Source of the DNA: Holophagales bacterium | GTDB taxonomy: Bacteria > Acidobacteriota > Thermoanaerobaculia > Multivoradales > Multivoraceae | DNA length: 64,000 nucleotides | Direction of reading: 5' to 3' | Assembly (NCBI GenBank): GCA_009845425.1 | Contig: VXZQ01000012.1 | Span: 186,001-250,000, forward strand | Part shown: positions 25,189 to 34,753 of the stretch, piece after piece | How positions within the stretch are numbered: position 1 is the first letter of the stretch | Layout: each line of letters opens with the position of its first letter | Notes under the pieces: model-generated | Database searches by the model: none | The model's input: the letters and a program-made list of their open reading frames with translations, nothing else | Told to the model about the DNA's origin: nothing | Made by a program: the position numbers and the translations under genes

Positions 25189-27227
25189 TCCGACAGCGGC
25201 TCGACCTCGACCCGGGCGTCGTTGAAGCAGGCCCCGGCGCCGATGTCGGTCAGGGTGTCCGGCGCGAGGGCGCAGGCGTTGGTCCCGGACTCGGTGCTCC
25301 TGGCCCAGACCCCCTTGGGCAGTAGAGCCACGCCGGGCTTGAGATCCCGGTTGAGGCGGACACGGCAGCGGACCTCGCCGTAGTCGTTGAACACGCGCAC
25401 CCGCGGTTTGTCGCCGCCCAGTCCACGCGCGGCGGCGTCCTCCGGGTGCATCTCGAGCGGCACCTGGCCGGGTCGCAACTGGCCGAAGGTGGAACTCACC
25501 GTCTGCGGCACCGAGGGAGAGATGAGCGCCAGCGGATAGCGCCCTTCTCCCGGCTCGGCGTGAAAGGCGTAGAGCCCGCGGGCCGATTCGGTTTCGAGCG
25601 AGGGCGGGCAGAGATGAACCTTGCGATCGGCCGTGTGGGGGAAGACGTCGACGAACTGGACCGGACGGCGGCCGGTTTCCGGCAGCACCAGACCCTCGTC
25701 CGCGAGCCGGCGCTGGCGCGAACCGCCGAGCACCGCCTGGCGCCACTCGGCCTCCGAGCGGGGGTCATCGTCGCGCAGGAGCCCGAGTCGGTCCGCGAGC
25801 TCGCCGAACACGCGGAGGTTGGAACGGGCCTCGCCGACCGGCTGCGTCACCGGCCTGGTGTCGTGGAGCACCATCGCGCCGTAGCCCATCGCCAGGTCGT
25901 CGTGCTCCAGGAAGGTCGTCGCCGGCAGCACCAGGTCGGCACAGGCGGCGGTGTCGGTCATCACCTGGTCGAAGACGACGGTGAACAGGTCCTCCCGTTC
26001 GAGACCGCGACGGACGAGTTCCTGGTTCGGCAGCGTGGCGAGCGGATTCGCGTTGTAGACGAAGAGGACCCGTACCGGTGGTCCTGAGATGGCGTCCGGG
26101 TCGGTCAGCACCCTGCCGACGTGGTTCATGTTCACGATCCGCGTGCCCGGCGACGGCTCGCGCCGGCCGACGTTCCGGAAGGCGGCGCCGTTGCTCATCG
26201 TGTAGCCGCCCGCGCGGACCCTGAACTTCCCGGCCACGGCGGGCAGGGCGAGGACCGCCGCGACCGCGGAGCCGCCGTTCCGGTTCCGCTCGACGCCCCA
26301 GCCGCAACGGATGACCGCCGGCGAGGACGTCCTGTAGAGCTCGTAGCAGTGGGCGATGTCGGGCGCCTGGACGCCGGTCACCTCGGCGGCGCGCTCGAAG
26401 GTCCAGGGCTCGGCCCGCCGGCGCAGCTCGTCCACTCCGGTGGCGTGTTCGGCCAGGAACTCGACGTCGGCCTCGCCGCGGCTGAAGAGCTCGCGGTGAA
26501 GCGCCAGGGCCAGGCACAGGTCCGTGCCGGGCCGGGGCTGAAGATGGAGGTCGGCCTGCTTGGCCAGCGGCGTGCGTCGCGGATCGACGACGACGAGCTT
26601 GCCGCCGCGGGCCCGGGCGGCCCGCAGGATCGGCACCAGGTGGATGCCGGTGGAGGAGGGGTTGGCGCCCCAGACGATCGCCAGCTCTGCGTGTTCGTAG
26701 TCCTCGAGGGCGACGCCGGCCATCTTGCCGTAGAGGCCGAGCGCGGCCGCGGTGCTGGGCGCCGCGCATACGGTGCGCGCGAGCTGGGAGGCGCCGAAGC
26801 GCCGGAACAGGATCGCGTCCGCGGTGTCCTGTGTGAGCAGGCCGTTCGAGCCGCCGTAACTGAGCGGCAGCACGGATTCGGCTCCGAAGGTCCTCTTCGC
26901 CTCGACCATCCGTTCGACGATCAGGTCGAGGGCCTCAGTCCAGGAGACGCGCCGGAAGCCCCCGTGGCCCCTGGTGCCCTCTCGCAGCGCCGGGTGGAGC
27001 AGGCGATCCTCGCCGTAGAGGTGGCGCGAGATCCGTCCGACCTTGGAGCAGATGAAGCCGGCGGTCAGCGGATGCGCGACTTCCGGCGACGCCGCCCTCA
27101 CCTTGGTGACGCGTCCGTCCTCGACCTCGACCTCGAGCGAGCAGGAGTCGGGACAGTCCAGCGTGCAGGCGGTGTGGTGAACCTCCGTGTTGGCCACCGA
27201 GGCCGGCGCGGGATCCGCGATCGTCAT
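25185..27227 (-). CDS. Molybdopterin oxidoreductase, [4Fe-4S]-containing
   Basis: 680 residues from ATG 27227. The N-terminal cluster motif is C21-x3-C25-x3-C29-x30-C60 (CTLDCPDSC ... FICSK). The body follows the DMSO-reductase superfamily: VLPLSYGGSNGLLTQDTAD, IVWGANPSSTGIHLVPILR, VVVDPRRTPLAKQADLHLQPRPGTD, VFDQVMTDTAACADLVLPATTFLEHDD, and the C-terminal molydopterin dinucleotide domain from YPLALISPSVPQTVSS. There is no Tat signal and no electron-transfer or membrane subunit beside it, so it is probably a cytoplasmic single-subunit enzyme of the poorly characterised formate-dehydrogenase-like branch. The reaction is unknown. It is transcribed with the downstream glpQ gene (ATGA overlap). 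Confidence 0.88.
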   Translation of the reverse strand: MTIADPAPASVANTEVHHTACTLDCPDSCSLEVEVEDGRVTKVRAASPEVAHPLTAGFICSKVGRISRHLYGEDRLLHPALREGTRGHGGFRRVSWTEALDLIVERMVEAKRTFGAESVLPLSYGGSNGLLTQDTADAILFRRFGASQLARTVCAAPSTAAALGLYGKMAGVALEDYEHAELAIVWGANPSSTGIHLVPILRAARARGGKLVVVDPRRTPLAKQADLHLQPRPGTDLCLALALHRELFSRGEADVEFLAEHATGVDELRRRAEPWTFERAAEVTGVQAPDIAHCYELYRTSSPAVIRCGWGVERNRNGGSAVAAVLALPAVAGKFRVRAGGYTMSNGAAFRNVGRREPSPGTRIVNMNHVGRVLTDPDAISGPPVRVLFVYNANPLATLPNQELVRRGLEREDLFTVVFDQVMTDTAACADLVLPATTFLEHDDLAMGYGAMVLHDTRPVTQPVGEARSNLRVFGELADRLGLLRDDDPRSEAEWRQAVLGGSRQRRLADEGLVLPETGRRPVQFVDVFPHTADRKVHLCPPSLETESARGLYAFHAEPGEGRYPLALISPSVPQTVSSTFGQLRPGQVPLEMHPEDAAARGLGGDKPRVRVFNDYGEVRCRVRLNRDLKPGVALLPKGVWARSTESGTNACALAPDTLTDIGAGACFNDARVEVEPLSE

Positions 27228-27310
27228 AAGTTGAAGCGTACACCGCCGAATGTCGGTACGATTCGCGCTCGCCGACCGGCCCGGGTTCGGCAATCACACG
27301 GACTGCCGCC

Positions 27311-28447
27311 ATGACCCTGACGCTCGATCGACAGACCTCGACGCAGCAGGCGCTGAACCAGCGCGTCTTCAACTTCTCACCGGGTCCGGCGGTGCTGCCG
27401 TTCCCGGTCCTTCAGGAGGTACAGCGCGATCTGCTGGCGCTGCCGGGCGCGGGAAGTTCCGTGCTGGAGATCAGTCACCGTTCGCCGGCCTTCGACGCGA
27501 TTCTGGATGAAGCGGAAGCCAACCTGCGCGAACTGCTCGCCATCCCGGCGGACTACCGGGTGCTCTTCCTGCAGGGCGGTGCCTCGCTCCAGTTCTCCAT
27601 GGTCCCGATCAACCTGCTCCGCGGCCAGAGTCTGCCGGCGAGCTACATCCTGACCGGGTCCTGGGGTGGCAAGGCCGCGACCGAAGCGCGGCGCGAGGGC
27701 GAGGTCCACGTCGCATGGGACGGAAAGACCGACAGTTTCGTGCGGGTGCCGGACGACGGAGAACTGGATCTGCCGCCGGCCTCGGTCTACGTCTACTACA
27801 CGTCGAACGAGACGATCCAGGGTGTTCAGTTCCGCCGTCCGCCCGCGGCCGGCGCCGCGCCGCTGGTGTGCGACGCGTCGTCGGACTTTCTGTCGGGCCC
27901 GGTCGACGTGAGCGCGCACGGCCTGCTCTATGCCTGCGCCCAGAAGAACGCCGGTCCCGCCGGGCTGACCGTGGTCATCGTCTCGGACGAGGTTCTCGAA
28001 CGGTGCGGTGACGACGTTCACACGATGCTCAGCTACCGGCGCCAGGCGGAGAAAGGCTCGCGTCTCAACACCCCGAACGTTTTCGGCGTCTACGTCTTCC
28101 TGCTCATCACGCGTTGGCTCCGGGACGAGATCGGCGGCCTCGAGGCCGCGGCCGAGCGGGCGGCGGCGAAGAGCGCGATGATCTACGACGTGCTGGACCG
28201 GGACGGCGGCGAGTTCTTCGTCGCCCATGCCGCGCACGATTGCCGTTCCCGCATGAACGTGACCTTCAGGCTGCGGCGCGGCGATCTGGAAGAGGCGTTC
28301 GTCGCGGGCGCGGCCGAGCTGGATCTCGTCTCGATCAAGGGCCACCGTTCAGTCGGCGGTTTCCGTATCTCCGCCTACAACGCGATGCCCGTCGAAGGCG
28401 TCGAGCGCATGCGCGACTACATGCTGGACTTCCGTGCCAGCCACTGA
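27311..28447 (+). CDS. serC: Phosphoserine aminotransferase
   Basis: 378 residues. The class V aminotransferase fold of SerC is clear: VFNFSPGPAVLPFPVLQEVQ at the start, VLEISHRSP, VLFLQGGASLQFSMVPINLL (phosphate/PLP contacts), TGSWGGKA, YTSNETIQGVQF, DASSDFLSGPVD and the PLP-lysine segment YACAQKNAGPAG; the closing GHRSVGGFRISAYNAMP binds the phosphate. It makes 3-phosphoserine from 3-phosphohydroxypyruvate and glutamate in serine synthesis, and the analogous step in pyridoxal phosphate synthesis. The N-terminus is about 15 residues longer than E. coli SerC. It stands alone, divergent from the molybdopterin gene by 83 bases, and is followed by strong hairpins. Confidence 0.95.
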   Translation: MTLTLDRQTSTQQALNQRVFNFSPGPAVLPFPVLQEVQRDLLALPGAGSSVLEISHRSPAFDAILDEAEANLRELLAIPADYRVLFLQGGASLQFSMVPINLLRGQSLPASYILTGSWGGKAATEARREGEVHVAWDGKTDSFVRVPDDGELDLPPASVYVYYTSNETIQGVQFRRPPAAGAAPLVCDASSDFLSGPVDVSAHGLLYACAQKNAGPAGLTVVIVSDEVLERCGDDVHTMLSYRRQAEKGSRLNTPNVFGVYVFLLITRWLRDEIGGLEAAAERAAAKSAMIYDVLDRDGGEFFVAHAAHDCRSRMNVTFRLRRGDLEEAFVAGAAELDLVSIKGHRSVGGFRISAYNAMPVEGVERMRDYMLDFRASH

Positions 28448-28473
28448 GCAAACCCTGGGTGCGCCGGCCGTTG

Positions 28474-28518
28474 CGCGGGCCTTCTGGCCCGCGATCCGGG
28501 CGACGCCGCGAAGCGGCG
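28474..28518. terminator. Paired hairpins between serC and the cytochrome gene
   Basis: The first hairpin has 8-bp arms CGCGGGCC (28474-28481) and their complement (28486-28493) around TTCT; the second has 6-bp arms CGCCGC (28504-28509) and complement (28513-28518) around GAA. They sit in the 82-base gap between two convergent genes, where a shared terminator is expected. Neither is followed by a T-run, so an intrinsic terminator is not certain. Confidence 0.5.
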
Positions 28519-28529
28519 AGCCCGTATCG

Positions 28530-29528
28530 CTATCGGCGGCTCGTCAACAACGCCGATCCCACGATCACCAGCAGCAACAGGGCGCCGCCACCCCAGAGCA
28601 GGATCGGCGAAGCTCCGTTCTCGTCGTACGTGACCACCTCGTCCCGCGGCTCGTCGAAGAGCGAGTCGTAGGTTGCCGCCGCTGCTCGGGCCGCTGTCGC
28701 AGCCGCCGCCATCGCCGCCTCGTCCTCCGGTTGCCCCAGACCGCCCTCGGCGATGATCCTCTCGACGGTGTGGACGAGATCCCAGAGCTCGTCCTTGCTG
28801 TAGGCGTCGCGATAACCCGGCATCGCGGTGCCGTCCATGCCGAGGTAGAGGCGGCTGTAGATGTCGGCGCTGCCGTTTCCGCCCTTGAAGACGCCTCCGA
28901 CGATGTTGGTCGGCAGGGTGTGGTTGCCCTCGAAGTCCGGCATCGGATCGTTGCGAAGCCGCCTGCCGTTCGGGCCGTGGCAGGAAGCGCATGCCTCCAG
29001 GTAGATCCGTTCGCCGCGGGAGCGTCGTTCGTCGTCGAAGGGAGGCTCGGGCGGTACCGCGATCGCCGGTCCCGGGGTCGTTCGCTTCGCGAACTCCGCG
29101 TCGGCGTCCGCGGCGCTCAACTCGCCCGCGGCGACCGCCCGATCGAGCTCGCCGCGGACGGCGTCCACGCTGAAGCCGCGCACGTAGCGGGCCATCGCCT
29201 CGATCTCGGCGTCGGGGACCTGGCCCCAGGCGGACATGCCGGTGCCCGGCATCCCGCGGCGGATGAGCTCCTCCAGGTCCTCGTCCGAGGGGATCGCGTT
29301 CTCGGTAGTCGCCAGCTTGAAACGGCCCGACTGGAAGCTGCGGGGCCGTTCGCCGGTCGTGTAGCTGAACTTTCCCAGACCGTCGCCGTCTTCGCCGTGG
29401 CAGTCGCGGCAGTAGCGGAGGAAGGCCTGCCGTCCGAGGTCATCGGCCTCTTCCGGGCCCTGAGCCGCCATCGCGGCCGCAGAGGCGAGGTGCGCGGCCG
29501 CCCAGAGCAGGGCGGTGCTTCGCCGCAC
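28530..29528 (-). CDS. Dihaem cytochrome c, secreted, C-terminally anchored
   Basis: 332 residues from GTG 29528, five bases after the carboxylesterase stop; this start gives a signal peptide (STALLWAAAHLASAAAMAAQ) at once. Two class I cytochrome c domains carry CRDCH (with the distal Met in GMPGTGMSAW) and CASCH (with Met in MDGTAMPGY). An Ala/Glu-rich linker and a C-terminal helix (PILLWGGGALLLLVIVGSALL) followed by Arg residues indicate anchoring to the inner membrane with haems in the periplasm. It should shuttle electrons between a periplasmic dehydrogenase and an oxidase; the divergent PQQ dehydrogenase nearby is a possible donor, which is inference. Confidence 0.87.
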   Translation of the reverse strand: MRRSTALLWAAAHLASAAAMAAQGPEEADDLGRQAFLRYCRDCHGEDGDGLGKFSYTTGERPRSFQSGRFKLATTENAIPSDEDLEELIRRGMPGTGMSAWGQVPDAEIEAMARYVRGFSVDAVRGELDRAVAAGELSAADADAEFAKRTTPGPAIAVPPEPPFDDERRSRGERIYLEACASCHGPNGRRLRNDPMPDFEGNHTLPTNIVGGVFKGGNGSADIYSRLYLGMDGTAMPGYRDAYSKDELWDLVHTVERIIAEGGLGQPEDEAAMAAAATAARAAAATYDSLFDEPRDEVVTYDENGASPILLWGGGALLLLVIVGSALLTSRR

Positions 29529-29533
29529 CGGCG

Positions 29534-31114
29534 CTATTCCCCGCCGACCCGCTCCAGGTACACCGCCTCCAGCAGGTCGAGCTTGTCCTTGAGTACGCCC
29601 GGCGCCGCCTTGGGTTCCGGCGCGTCGAGCACCATCCAGGTGTCGTTCTCCGCGTCGTACTCCGGCCATTCCGGGGCGCCGTGGCCGTTCGGGTCGCCGG
29701 TGGCGGCGAAGCGGGTCCAGTAGCCGGCCATCGCGTCGGCGAGGGCGGCGCCGTCCGGGCCGGGGTAGCGCTCGGAGTCCGGGGCGCCCGGGTCGCCGAA
29801 GGCGTAGGACACTTCCGAACCGTGGGGGGCGCCGGGGAACGCCTCGCGCCGCGCTTCGGGGACGAACCGGAAGTAGTAGGTGCGCGCCGGCGAGGAGACG
29901 GTCTTCATCTGTTCCGCAAGATAGCGGGCGGAGATGACGTAGCGCTGGTCGCCGAACAGGGTGGCGGCCGCGATCCGCTCGGCGTCGGCGTCGGTTTCAC
30001 CGTCCGCTCCGTAAAGCGCCCGGGCCTGCCCTTCGCGCTCGCCGAAGGTGGCGAAGTGGTCGCCGGGGGTCGTCGCGAAGGCGCGGAAGATGGTCCCCTC
30101 GAAACTGTTGCCGCCGGTGATGTAGGGCACGTCGTGCTGCTCGCCCCGGGCGAACACGATGCCGGGCTCGTCCGGGAGCACGGTCCCCGTGATCGGCACC
30201 CAGAAGCCGGTGCCGAGGTTGATGAGTTCCTCGACCGGAAGCGCGCGCAGGTCGGCGGCCGAGGGCTCGTCTCCGACATCGAAGGCGTCGGCGATCAGCG
30301 CCGACCCCTGATCGCGCGCCGAAGGCAGCCCCCAGCGCGCCTCGCTGAGGTGGGGTAACCGCCAGGTGCCGTAGCCGCTCTGGGCGATCGCCCGGTGGAA
30401 CAGGCCGGCGGACGCGGGCGTGCTCATCAGCGTGTTCACGGCCATCCCGCCGGCCGAGACGCCGAAGATCGTCACGCGGTCCGGATCGCCGCCGAAGGCC
30501 GCGGCGTTGCGCTGCACCCATTCGAGGGCGGCGATCATGTCGAGCACGCCGTGGCTGCCCTCGGGCTGGCCGTCAATCGCGGCTTCGGCGGCGAGAGCCG
30601 GGTGGGCGAAGAAGCCGAGGGCGGCCAGCCGGTACTGGATGCTGACGACGACGACGCCACGGCTTGCGAGGCCGGCGCCGCGGCCGGTCGCGGGGGCTTC
30701 GCCGAGCCGGCCGTTGCCGGCGCGGAAGCCGCCGCCGTGGATCCAGACCATGACCGGCATGGCGTCGTCGCCGGAGCGTTCGGCCGACGTCCAGACGTTC
30801 AGGTACAGGCAATTCTCGCTCTGGGTGAGCTGGGCGCGGCCCTGCGGGCAGATGGGACGGTACTCGTTGGCCTGGAGAGGCTCCGTCCAGGGCTCGACGG
30901 CTACGGGCGGCCGCCAGCGCAGGTGGCCCTCGGGGGCCTGCGCGAAGGGGATGCCGAGGAAGGCCGCGACATCGCTGGCGCCCTCGGGCGCGAAGCCCTG
31001 GACGGGGCCGGCGTCGCTCTGGACCAGGAAGGGGTCGGACGGCTCGGCGGCGCAGGCGAGAAGGAGAGGGAGGAGAGCTGCTGCGGCGGCGAGGCGGTAT
31101 GGGGTCTTCATCAT
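29534..31114 (-). CDS. Carboxylesterase type B lipoprotein
   Basis: 526 residues. A signal peptide ends in the lipobox LLAC. The alpha/beta-hydrolase of type B esterases follows: VAAFLGIPFAQAP, SENCLYLNVWTS, the oxyanion loop MVWIHGGGFRAGNG, the nucleophile elbow IFGVSAGGMAVN, an acid region around GNSFEGTIF, and the catalytic His in GAPHGSEVSYAFG. The elbow is GVSAG rather than the more common GESAG, removing the conserved Glu next to the nucleophile. It would hydrolyse carboxylic esters at the cell surface. It is the middle gene of a minus-strand operon: 3 bases after the M20 peptidase gene and 5 bases before the cytochrome gene. Confidence 0.9.
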   Translation of the reverse strand: MMKTPYRLAAAAALLPLLLACAAEPSDPFLVQSDAGPVQGFAPEGASDVAAFLGIPFAQAPEGHLRWRPPVAVEPWTEPLQANEYRPICPQGRAQLTQSENCLYLNVWTSAERSGDDAMPVMVWIHGGGFRAGNGRLGEAPATGRGAGLASRGVVVVSIQYRLAALGFFAHPALAAEAAIDGQPEGSHGVLDMIAALEWVQRNAAAFGGDPDRVTIFGVSAGGMAVNTLMSTPASAGLFHRAIAQSGYGTWRLPHLSEARWGLPSARDQGSALIADAFDVGDEPSAADLRALPVEELINLGTGFWVPITGTVLPDEPGIVFARGEQHDVPYITGGNSFEGTIFRAFATTPGDHFATFGEREGQARALYGADGETDADAERIAAATLFGDQRYVISARYLAEQMKTVSSPARTYYFRFVPEARREAFPGAPHGSEVSYAFGDPGAPDSERYPGPDGAALADAMAGYWTRFAATGDPNGHGAPEWPEYDAENDTWMVLDAPEPKAAPGVLKDKLDLLEAVYLERVGGE

Positions 31115-31117
31115 GGT

Positions 31118-32563
31118 TCAGTCCTGGCCGCCGGCGGTCGGCGTGAAGGCGCTTGGTCCGGTCCTGCGCCGGTCGGGAGCGACGGCGATCGTCTCGAGGA
31201 GGTCGAGCATCGTGCGCCAGCCGCGTTCGACGTTCTGGACCGAGATCCGCTCGTTGTTGCCGTGGACGCCGCCCTGGTCGGCGCCCGTGAGGACGGCCGG
31301 CGAGAAGCCGTAGGCGACGATTCCGCGTTCGCGGAAGAAGCGACTGTCGGTGAAGCCGGCGGTCACGGCCGGGATGACGGTGGAGCCGGGGAAGCGGCGC
31401 GCGGTGACGGATTCAATGGTCCGGTAGAGGTCGGTATCCGTCGAGGACACGGCCGGCGTGAACGAAAGCAGGACCTCGATCGAGATGGACGGCTGAGCGA
31501 TCCGCTTCCGTAGTTCGTGGATGAAGGCCCGCGGCGCCTGGTCGGGAAGCAGCCGGCAGTCCAGTTCCGCCCACGCGGCGGGCGCGACGACGTTGATCGT
31601 GCTCGACGCGTTGAGCCTCGTGACGGCGCAGGTGTTCCGGGTGAGCGCGTGCAGCGTCGGGTTCGTCCGGTGCAGGGCGGCGAGACGTTCCGGCGCCGCG
31701 ATCAGGCGCTCCGGGTCGGCGAGGTGGCCGGCGCCGGAATGGAGCGCGGCCAGGTCCCGGAAGAAGTCGCCCACCTCCGGCACGATACGGGGGGCGAACG
31801 GATCCTGGCGGAGACGTTCGAGCGCTTCGATCAGGTCGAGCACGGCGCTGCGGGGCGACGGGCTGGAGCCGTGGCCGCCGGGCCCGACCGCGTTCAACCG
31901 GAGCCACATCGGCACCTTCTGCGTCACCTCGACGCTGAAGACGACCCGGCTGCCCCGAACGCCTCCGCTGCCGCCCTCGTTGAGCACCATTCCGACACCT
32001 TCCAGCCAGTCCGGCCGGTTGCGGACGATCCAGCCGACGCCGAGCCGGCCACCCGCCTCCTCGTCTGCCGTGGCCAGGAAGATGACGTCGCGCTCGAGGG
32101 GCGCTCCGGAGCGGGCGAGGGCGAGGAAGGCCTCCAGGTGCATGATGCCCAGGCCCTTCGTGTCGAGGGCCCCGCGGCCGTTGAGGTAGCCGTTCTCGTA
32201 AGTTCCGGACAACGGATCGTGCTTCCAGAAGCGCGGGTCGGCGGGCACGACGTCGATGTGGTGCAGGAGGATGATCCCCGGGGCGGAGCCCCCTTCGAGC
32301 CGCGCCCGGATGCTGCCGCGGCCGGGTTCGGGTTCCACGGTCTCGTAGGGGATCCCCTCGCGCTCGAAGATGTCCGCGAAGAACGCGACCGCCTCGCTCT
32401 CGTTGCCCGGCGGGTTCGTCGTGTCGATGCGGATGTACTGCTGGAGCCGTCCCGACGCCTCCGGCAGTCGCGGATCGCCGGAACCGTCCTGACCCATGCC
32501 CGACGCCGGCGCCAGAGCCAGGAGCGCAGCCATCGCCGGAACGATCACGGGGGCGGTGCGCAT
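31118..32563 (-). CDS. Secreted M20-family metallopeptidase
   Basis: 481 residues from ATG 32563, which puts a signal peptide (VIVPAMAALLALAPASGMGQ) at the N-terminus; the longer open frame upstream lacks family similarity. Zinc-site motifs of M20 dipeptidases/deacylases are complete: LLHHIDVVPAD (His and Asp), GRGALDTKG (bridging Asp), ATADEEAGG (catalytic Glu pair), DCRLLPDQ, and the late His in GVHGNNERI. The lid/dimerisation domain occurs from about residue 200 to 320. Members cleave dipeptides, N-acyl amino acids or carbamoyl compounds. It is first in the M20-esterase-cytochrome operon, divergent from the PQQ dehydrogenase with 195 bases between the starts. Confidence 0.9.
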   Translation of the reverse strand: MRTAPVIVPAMAALLALAPASGMGQDGSGDPRLPEASGRLQQYIRIDTTNPPGNESEAVAFFADIFEREGIPYETVEPEPGRGSIRARLEGGSAPGIILLHHIDVVPADPRFWKHDPLSGTYENGYLNGRGALDTKGLGIMHLEAFLALARSGAPLERDVIFLATADEEAGGRLGVGWIVRNRPDWLEGVGMVLNEGGSGGVRGSRVVFSVEVTQKVPMWLRLNAVGPGGHGSSPSPRSAVLDLIEALERLRQDPFAPRIVPEVGDFFRDLAALHSGAGHLADPERLIAAPERLAALHRTNPTLHALTRNTCAVTRLNASSTINVVAPAAWAELDCRLLPDQAPRAFIHELRKRIAQPSISIEVLLSFTPAVSSTDTDLYRTIESVTARRFPGSTVIPAVTAGFTDSRFFRERGIVAYGFSPAVLTGADQGGVHGNNERISVQNVERGWRTMLDLLETIAVAPDRRRTGPSAFTPTAGGQD

Positions 32564-32758
32564 CGGGTTGGTCGTTGGGCGTCCGAACGGTCGGTCGGTG
32601 AACGGCAAGCATATGGCAAGCGGGGTCAACCCGGGGCGTCCAGCCGCGTACAGAAGGGGAGGAGAACGTGTCCGACATGCGGCTGCCGTGGTTTGGCCGC
32701 CGGTATGATCGCGCGGCTGCGAAACCACCGAAGACGGAAGGACCGAAGGAGAAGGCCC

Positions 32759-34753
32759 TTGACCAGATCACAACGAAGATTCGCGATGTCGACGCTGGTG
32801 TCGGCGTTGCTGGCTCTCGCTTCGGCAACGGCCTGGGCCCAGCACGGCGCCGGCGACGGCAGCTGGCCGTCCTACGGCGGCGACTACGGCAGCACGAAGT
32901 ACACCGCGCTCGACCAGATCGACCGCGACAACGTTGCCGATCTCGAAGTGATCTGGGGTTGGGACTCTCCGGACAACGTCGAGCTGGCGGAACGGCACCG
33001 GATGCTCTGGCCTGGCCCCTACAAGGTGACGCCACTCATGGTCGGCGGCACACTCTATGTGTCGACCTCCTTCGGCCAGGTTGCCGCGATCGACGGCGAG
33101 ACCGGTGAGCAGGAGTGGGTGTTCGACACCGAGGACTGGCGCGCCAGCCGGCCCACGAACCTCGGCTACAACCACCGCGGCGTCGGCTACTGGACGGACG
33201 GCGAGCAGGCCAGGATCCTGATGCCGACGAATCAGGCGTACCTGTGGGCGATCGACGCGCACACCGGCGAGCCGGTCGGCGGCTTCGGCGAGGGCGGAAA
33301 GGTCGATCTGACGGAGGGCCTCGGCAGGCCGGTGCAGCGCCGCATCTACTCGGTCATCTCGGCGCCGATGATCATCGGCGACACCGTGGTCGTGGGCTCC
33401 TCGATCTTCGACGGTCCGACCCGCAAGGAGATGCCGCCGGGCCACGTGCGCGGCTTTGACGCGCGGACCGGCGAGCAGAAGTGGATCTTCCACACGATTC
33501 CCCAGGGAGACGAGCCGGGGGTCGAGACCTGGGAAGACGAGTCCTGGACGTACAGCGGCAACACGAACGTCTGGTCGCTGATGAGCGGCGACCCGGAACT
33601 GGGCTACGTCTACCTGCCGACCGGGACGCCGACGAACGACTGGTACGGCGGTCACCGCCTCGGCGACAACCTCTACGCCGAGAGCCTCGTCTGCCTCGAC
33701 GCCGACACCGGCGAGAAAGTGTGGCACTTCCAGTTCGTTCACCATGGGCTGTGGGACTACGACGTGCCGGCGGCGCCGAACCTGGTCGACATCACGGTCG
33801 ACGGCAAGGAGATCAAGGCTGTAGCCCAGATCACGAAGCAGGGCTTCATCTACGTCTTCGACCGCGCGACCGGCGAGCACGTGTGGCCGATCGAGGAGCG
33901 GCCGGTGCCGCAGACCGACGTTCCCGGCGAACGCACCTCGCCGACCCAGCCGTTCCCGACCAGGCCGGCGCCCTACGAGCACCAGGGCTTCGAGAGCGAC
34001 GACATGCTCATCTCGTTCACGCCCGAACTCCACGAGGCGGCCAAGGCGATCCGCGACAAGTGGGTTGCCGGACCGCTGTTCACGCCGCCGTCGCTCCAGG
34101 GGACGTTGCTGCTGCCCGGCTGGGGCGGCGGAGCGAACTGGTACGGCGCCGCGGTCGATCCCGAAACGTCCACGATCTACATTCCCTCGTTCACGGGGCC
34201 GATGGTGGTCAAGCTGGTCGAACCGGACGGCGCCCGCTCGAACTTCCGCTACGTTCGCGGGATGAGCGGCGTCGAGAGCTTCTTCCTGCAGGGTCCCGAG
34301 GGCCTGCCCCTGACGAGGCCTCCCTACGGTCGGATGACGGCTATCGATCTGAACACCGGCGAGCACACCTGGATGAGACCGCTGGGCGACGGGCCGCGAC
34401 AGCAGGTGATGGAGATCGCGGGCGAGGATCCGGGCCCCCTCGGCGGTCCGCCCGCCGCCGGTCCGCTGCTGACGAAGACGCTGCTCTTCCTGGCCCAGGG
34501 CGGCGCCCCGGGGTTGACCGGCGGCGATGGCGGCGGCGAGGCCTCCGTTCTCCGGGCGCACGACAAGAGGACGGGAGAGGTGATCCACGAGATCGAGCTC
34601 GACGCGTCCCCGAGCGGGACGCCGATGTCCTACGCGATCGGCGGACGCCAGTACATTGCGCTGGCGGTTACCGGCACGGACGAAGGCGAGGGTGAAACGG
34701 GGATTATCGCCCTGGCGCTACCGCGGGTGGCCTCGAAGGAGACCGGCCCATGA
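32759..34753 (+). CDS. Secreted PQQ-dependent dehydrogenase (quinoprotein)
   Basis: 664 residues. TTG 32759 is preferred: it has AAGGAG seven bases upstream and begins MTRSQRRFAMS ahead of a hydrophobic signal core ending SATAWAQ; ATG 32786 inside the signal is an alternative. The mature protein is an eight-bladed beta-propeller of the quinoprotein type: WPSYGGDYGSTKYTALDQI, GGTLYVSTSFGQVAAIDGETG, FDARTGEQKWIFHTIPQ, YLPTGTPTNDWYGG, LVCLDADTGEKVWHFQ and HDKRTGEVIHEI are propeller blades with the TG-x-x-x-W repeat. There is no C-terminal haem domain. It would oxidise an alcohol or sugar in the periplasm. A TATGAT at 32704-32709 may be its -10 box. The stop overlaps the FAH-family gene (ATGA). 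Confidence 0.9.
   Translation: MTRSQRRFAMSTLVSALLALASATAWAQHGAGDGSWPSYGGDYGSTKYTALDQIDRDNVADLEVIWGWDSPDNVELAERHRMLWPGPYKVTPLMVGGTLYVSTSFGQVAAIDGETGEQEWVFDTEDWRASRPTNLGYNHRGVGYWTDGEQARILMPTNQAYLWAIDAHTGEPVGGFGEGGKVDLTEGLGRPVQRRIYSVISAPMIIGDTVVVGSSIFDGPTRKEMPPGHVRGFDARTGEQKWIFHTIPQGDEPGVETWEDESWTYSGNTNVWSLMSGDPELGYVYLPTGTPTNDWYGGHRLGDNLYAESLVCLDADTGEKVWHFQFVHHGLWDYDVPAAPNLVDITVDGKEIKAVAQITKQGFIYVFDRATGEHVWPIEERPVPQTDVPGERTSPTQPFPTRPAPYEHQGFESDDMLISFTPELHEAAKAIRDKWVAGPLFTPPSLQGTLLLPGWGGGANWYGAAVDPETSTIYIPSFTGPMVVKLVEPDGARSNFRYVRGMSGVESFFLQGPEGLPLTRPPYGRMTAIDLNTGEHTWMRPLGDGPRQQVMEIAGEDPGPLGGPPAAGPLLTKTLLFLAQGGAPGLTGGDGGGEASVLRAHDKRTGEVIHEIELDASPSGTPMSYAIGGRQYIALAVTGTDEGEGETGIIALALPRVASKETGP

Noticed and set aside
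31517-32758. A 5-prime extension of about 410 codons in frame with the PQQ dehydrogenase
   Set aside because: It runs antisense through the M20 peptidase gene, has no family match, and the dehydrogenase has its own signal peptide and SD at 32746-32759.
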